Assembly: GCF_000203795.2 (NCBI RefSeq)
Contig: NW_006281114.1
Location: 124,001 to 188,000, forward strand
Length of the DNA stretch: 64,000 nt
Direction of reading: 5' to 3'
Source: Batrachochytrium dendrobatidis JAM81
Taxonomy: Eukaryota; Chytridiomycota; Chytridiomycetes; Rhizophydiales
Shown: piece by piece, positions 61,501-64,000 of the stretch
Layout: every line of letters begins with the position of its first letter
Position numbering within the stretch: position 1 is the first letter of the stretch
The notes under the pieces: model-generated
Seen by the model: only the letters and a program-made list of their open reading frames with translations
The model's database searches: none
What the model was told of the DNA's origin: nothing
Program-made: the position numbers and the translations under genes

Positions 61501-61764
61501 TACGCGAGATGAATACTATATGTTTGCATGCGAGGTACTCAAAACATGTAGATTGCTGATGCTTTCGACAGGTAAGACATTTGACTTTTTTGGGATGATA
61601 GGATGAGTGACTCACTGTTTGATGCAGTTGGATCACCTTATCGTGTAGAATTGTTTGAAGAGCTTGGTTACTTTTTAAATGCCTTTGAGCGCGAAGAAAG
61701 ACGTTTGATGTTTATCAAGCCCATTTCAGACTTGACACGAATCTATGAAGCAGGAGCAGTTTGA
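58534..61764 (+). CDS. TEL2: Telomere length regulation protein Tel2/TELO2
   Basis: Tel2 is the core of the TTT (Tel2-Tti1-Tti2) co-chaperone that stabilises PIKK kinases (ATM, ATR, TOR, DNA-PK). ATG at 58534. The N-terminal alpha-solenoid has LLKSSVVQWALCLTTAERES, EALFQAIRCSSSPAVRRLLS, and RWLQVRRVLSTIPELPDI. The middle has ITHAFARALMSSNRNMLAYK, SRTVRTLGL-like SKTRTLGLV, and ILSTRLYPEIALHLDIPPSD. The conserved C-terminal Tel2 domain starts after an acidic linker: FLADYLAALKSKDDPDRFEE then CLLALAKMLI, NAWTAMSLRFPKKTAEFAAR then VLFDKQYTMFTKFWILQSWN, and LFEELGYFLNAFEREERRLM. TGA at 61762-61764. About 15 exons, colinear with TELO2. Confidence 0.85.
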
Positions 61765-62066
61765 TTATAAAGTACTCGTTTAGATAGACAGTGGATAAGT
61801 TTGAATGCAAGACACAACTTTTGTATGATACACTGGTTGTCCAAACTGTTTAGGGTGTTTGCAGACTAGGAACAGTTTCTGTTTGAAGTACTTTTGCATG
61901 AAATGTATTTTAAACAATGACATACTCTATTAAAAGGATGTCAACAATTGAATCAAGACATGAATTTCAAATGGGGTACGATGAAAGTCGACTTGTATGA
62001 AATAGCAAGTTCAAAGTAATAACTATCCAGTTCATTTTGACATCACGAAACCATTTTTCCCGACTA
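61765..62066. other. Convergent intergenic region, 302 bp
   Basis: Between the stop codons of TEL2 and the proteasome beta6 gene. AT-rich 3' flank; no gene or repeat seen. Confidence 0.5.
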
Positions 62067-63068
62067 TTAATCCAATTTCAATGGCAGCATTTCCTTTGTA
62101 ATACCGTCTTTAGTGATGACAAAGATTTCCAGAAAGTCACCAGTGTAGATATCACGCTCAGTTGCGGAAGTAAAAGCGTCTTTGACGATACGCTTGACTG
62201 TTTCGAGTGATGGAAGTGACTTTGAAGCGCCAGACATGTGATGTTTTCCAATCTATTTGATAACAAGAATAAGAAACACTGAGAAATTGAAAACAAAAAG
62301 AATGCACGATTACCTGGTTGTCAAGGAAAGGTTGAATGAGTTTTCCAGCGGAACCACCGCAGTCCCATGAAACTCGCTCATAGTTTCCGACGGGATCGTA
62401 AGTATATACACAACCCTTTCCTACAGACAAGCGAGATGAGTACAAGATAGTAAAAAGGGAATAAAGCAAGAATAGTATTACCATGTTCATCTAGACCGCC
62501 CACTGAGCACCATGAGAAATAGGGAAAGAAGCGTTTATAGTAGAGAATAGTGGAAAGCATCTGAGCCATGGCAGGAGCACTCATGTTCTTATCGTGCTGA
62601 AATTGATACCACTACAAACACAACATCAGATTGACAGATAACTGGATGCAATCTTGGGATAAACCGTACCTCGAGACGTTGTTGAATACGCTTCATTAGA
62701 GTTTGAGAATCAGCAAACATTCCACCAGTAGCCAAGACAGTGCCATTGCGCCTAGAAACGAGAAGGATAAGAAACACAGATAATAACAAGAGACCAAGCC
62801 AGCGACAATACTATACATCTCATGAACCTTTGGAGCATAACGAGTGTTGATGCTGTAGCCTTCACTCTGACGAGTATCACCAGCAATCACACAAAAGTCA
62901 TCACCAGCAATAGCCAGGGTCGTACTAGAAACAAGATAAAAAGGTAAGAGCAAGACAAGTAATACAAGTAATAAGACTAGTTTACCCTCCATTGTCAGTA
63001 TAAGGAGAAAATGCATGTTCGATGGGAACTCGAACAGGAGCAGCACAGATCTGAGTGGAAGCAAACAT
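62067..63068 (-). CDS. PRE7: 20S proteasome subunit beta-6 (Pre7/PSMB1)
   Basis: Non-catalytic beta subunit of the 20S core. ATG at 63068, [20 protein letters not shown] then [20 protein letters not shown], close to yeast IEHQFNPYGDNGGT. Then [60 protein letters not shown] then [42 protein letters not shown], and [20 protein letters not shown] then [10 protein letters not shown], ending LPLKLD. TAA at 62067-62069. About eight exons. The frame stays open to another ATG at 63323, but that would overlap the beta5 coding exon antisense and exceed the family propeptide, so the 63068 start is preferred. 56 bp from the beta5 ATG. Confidence 0.94.
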
Positions 63069-63124
63069 AAGAAAACAATTTGCAAGGAAAGAATAATTCA
63101 ACTTTAACCCATTCTTGTCATCTA
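63069..63124. promoter_or_regulatory. 56-bp shared promoter of beta6 and beta5 proteasome genes
   Basis: Only 56 bp separate the two divergent start codons, so transcription start sites and any activator site must be shared or lie within coding sequence. A Rpn4-type GGTGGCAAA box was looked for and not seen in this gap. Confidence 0.5.
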
Positions 63125-64000
63125 ATGTTGGATTTATCGTTTCTGGATTCTGTTGATTGCACGACTGCTTCTGACTCGTTGGACTGCTTCGACTCGCTTC
63201 ATTCTTGTCTTCGTGCTGATGCTCTGCCTCGCTTTGCCTTGCCAAATGTTGCCAGTGTAATGTATTCTGTTCTAACCAGGGTTTGATTATCAGTTGTCTT
63301 GGATCTAACTCTTGTTGATTCATAGCCTACTGAGTTTCTAAAACATCACACTAGTGACGCTACTCCTCATAGTATCAAACTTGAAAAAGGAACTACAACT
63401 CTTGCCTTCAAGTTTGCTAAAGGTGTCGTTGTGGCAGTCGATTCTCGTGCAACAATGGGCTCTTATATTGGTAAAGTCACTCTTCAATCTAGATTCATTC
63501 CAGTATCGACTGACTTGGTTGTCTCATTCATTAGGCTCTCAGACTGTCAAAAAAGTCATTGAAATCAATCCTTATCTTTTGGGTACCATGGCTGGTGGTG
63601 CTGCCGATTGTTCCTTCTGGGAGCGTGAGCTTGGTCGTCGTGCTAGGTAAAGAGTGTCGCTGTAGAATGACTTGTCATGTATTAATTCAATATTAGACTT
63701 TATGAATTGCGTAACAAGGAGCGCATTTCTGTTGCTGCTGCTTCAAAACTTCTCTCAAACATGGTCTATGGATACAAAGGAATGGGTCTTTCCATGGTAA
63801 ATGTGTTGTGTAATCAACTTGAATGGTCTTCAAGTGTATTAAACTCATCGTATTGTTGTAAATAGGGAACTATGATCACTGGATGGGATAAACAGGTACA
63901 TTCACTGTGATTCAAATCTGACAACTCTTGCAAAACGCTAATGTACACTGTTCTTCAACTACTCGTCTTTTTGATGTATAAATATTATAGGGTCCTGGCT
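63125..64000 (+). CDS. PRE2: 20S proteasome catalytic subunit beta-5 (Pre2/PSMB5), 3' end beyond window
   Basis: Chymotrypsin-like protease subunit of the 20S core. Exon 1 (63125-63256) encodes a Ser/Asp/Cys-rich propeptide ([20 protein letters not shown]). Exon 2 from 63326 reads [20 protein letters not shown] then [20 protein letters not shown]. The mature enzyme starts at Thr1 after the KG cleavage site. Asp17 (VDS) and Lys33 (QTVKK) are present. [60 protein letters not shown] and GPG follow. Mature residue 22 is Met (SRATMGSYI) and 27 is Gly, where yeast and human have Ala at both. The window ends inside the exon beginning GPG. Introns are short. Confidence 0.94.

Noticed and set aside
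63069..63323. Upstream in-frame ATG of the proteasome beta6 gene adding 85 residues
   Set aside because: It would lie antisense across the beta5 coding exon, the added sequence is Gln/Asn-rich with no similarity, and beta6 propeptides are short; the ATG at 63068 gives the family length.

Overview
This is a gene-dense stretch of eukaryotic nuclear DNA, AT-rich, with about 27 protein genes in 64 kb. Most genes are cut by many short GT-AG introns, typically about 50-110 bases, and all three stop codons are used normally. The gene set is fungal-like (RMD1/DUF155, Ctr9, Rsa4/Notchless, trifunctional C1-THF synthase), but two genes encode centriole or basal-body proteins: a STIL/Ana2/SAS-5 homologue and a BBOF1-like DUF4515 coiled-coil protein. 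Non-flagellated fungi have lost these. The best inference is a zoosporic, flagellated early-diverging fungus (chytrid-type). I saw no tRNA, rRNA, CRISPR array or autonomous transposon.

Layout. 1-5.7 kb: DOP1 (minus, runs off the left edge). 5.8-8.5: RMD1-family protein. 8.7-11.2: farnesyltransferase beta (minus). 11.4-13.8: RBBP4/Hat2-type histone chaperone. 14.2-15.1: Bmt5-like rRNA methyltransferase. 15.3-19.9: CTR9 (minus). 20.1-21.3: ECO1 (minus). 21.4-23.8: TFB2 (minus). 23.9-26.2: mitochondrial PPR/helical-repeat protein. 26.3-27.6: protein phosphatase inhibitor 2 (minus). 27.7-28.7: ER J-protein. 29.0-32.8: STIL homologue. 33.0-34.6: alpha/beta hydrolase. 34.7-35.3: gamma-glutamylcyclotransferase-like (minus). 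35.7-37.7: BBOF1-like. 37.9-39.9: taxilin (minus). 40.3-41.2: ATP synthase subunit e. 41.7-43.0: unknown protein. 43.1-46.8: ELP2 (minus). 47.4-48.0: TIM10 (minus). 48.2-50.4: NLE1/RSA4. 50.5-54.5: C1-tetrahydrofolate synthase (minus). 55.2-56.8: SYAP1-like BSD protein (minus). 57.0-58.4: Rad60/Esc2/NIP45 family (minus). 58.5-61.8: TEL2. 62.1-63.1: proteasome beta6 (minus). 63.1-end: proteasome beta5 (runs off the right edge).

The genes are mostly housekeeping: transcription and chromatin (CTR9, TFB2, RBBP4, ELP2), genome stability (ECO1, TEL2, Rad60 family), ribosome assembly, proteasome and mitochondrion. Many are divergent pairs sharing 56-190 bp promoters, for example beta5/beta6 proteasome genes, TEL2/Rad60-family and TFB2/PPR. 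They are not an operon or a pathway cluster.

Non-gene structure of interest: (1) a family of short non-coding elements sharing imperfect terminal inverted repeats around GTATTCACG; two 307-bp copies at 46911 and 54787 differ at four positions, and two diverged shorter copies flank or sit inside the BBOF1-like gene; (2) the minus-strand end of each 307-bp copy supplies an upstream ATG to the adjacent gene (a uORF ending two bases before the ELP2 start, and an in-frame basic N-terminal extension on C1-THF synthase); (3) CACGTG boxes confined to gene 5' flanks, including three spaced exactly 11 bp apart; (4) very small coding exons (10, 13, 18 and 26 nt). Exon borders are read by eye from splice signals and protein conservation. 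Gene ends are firmer than internal exon edges.
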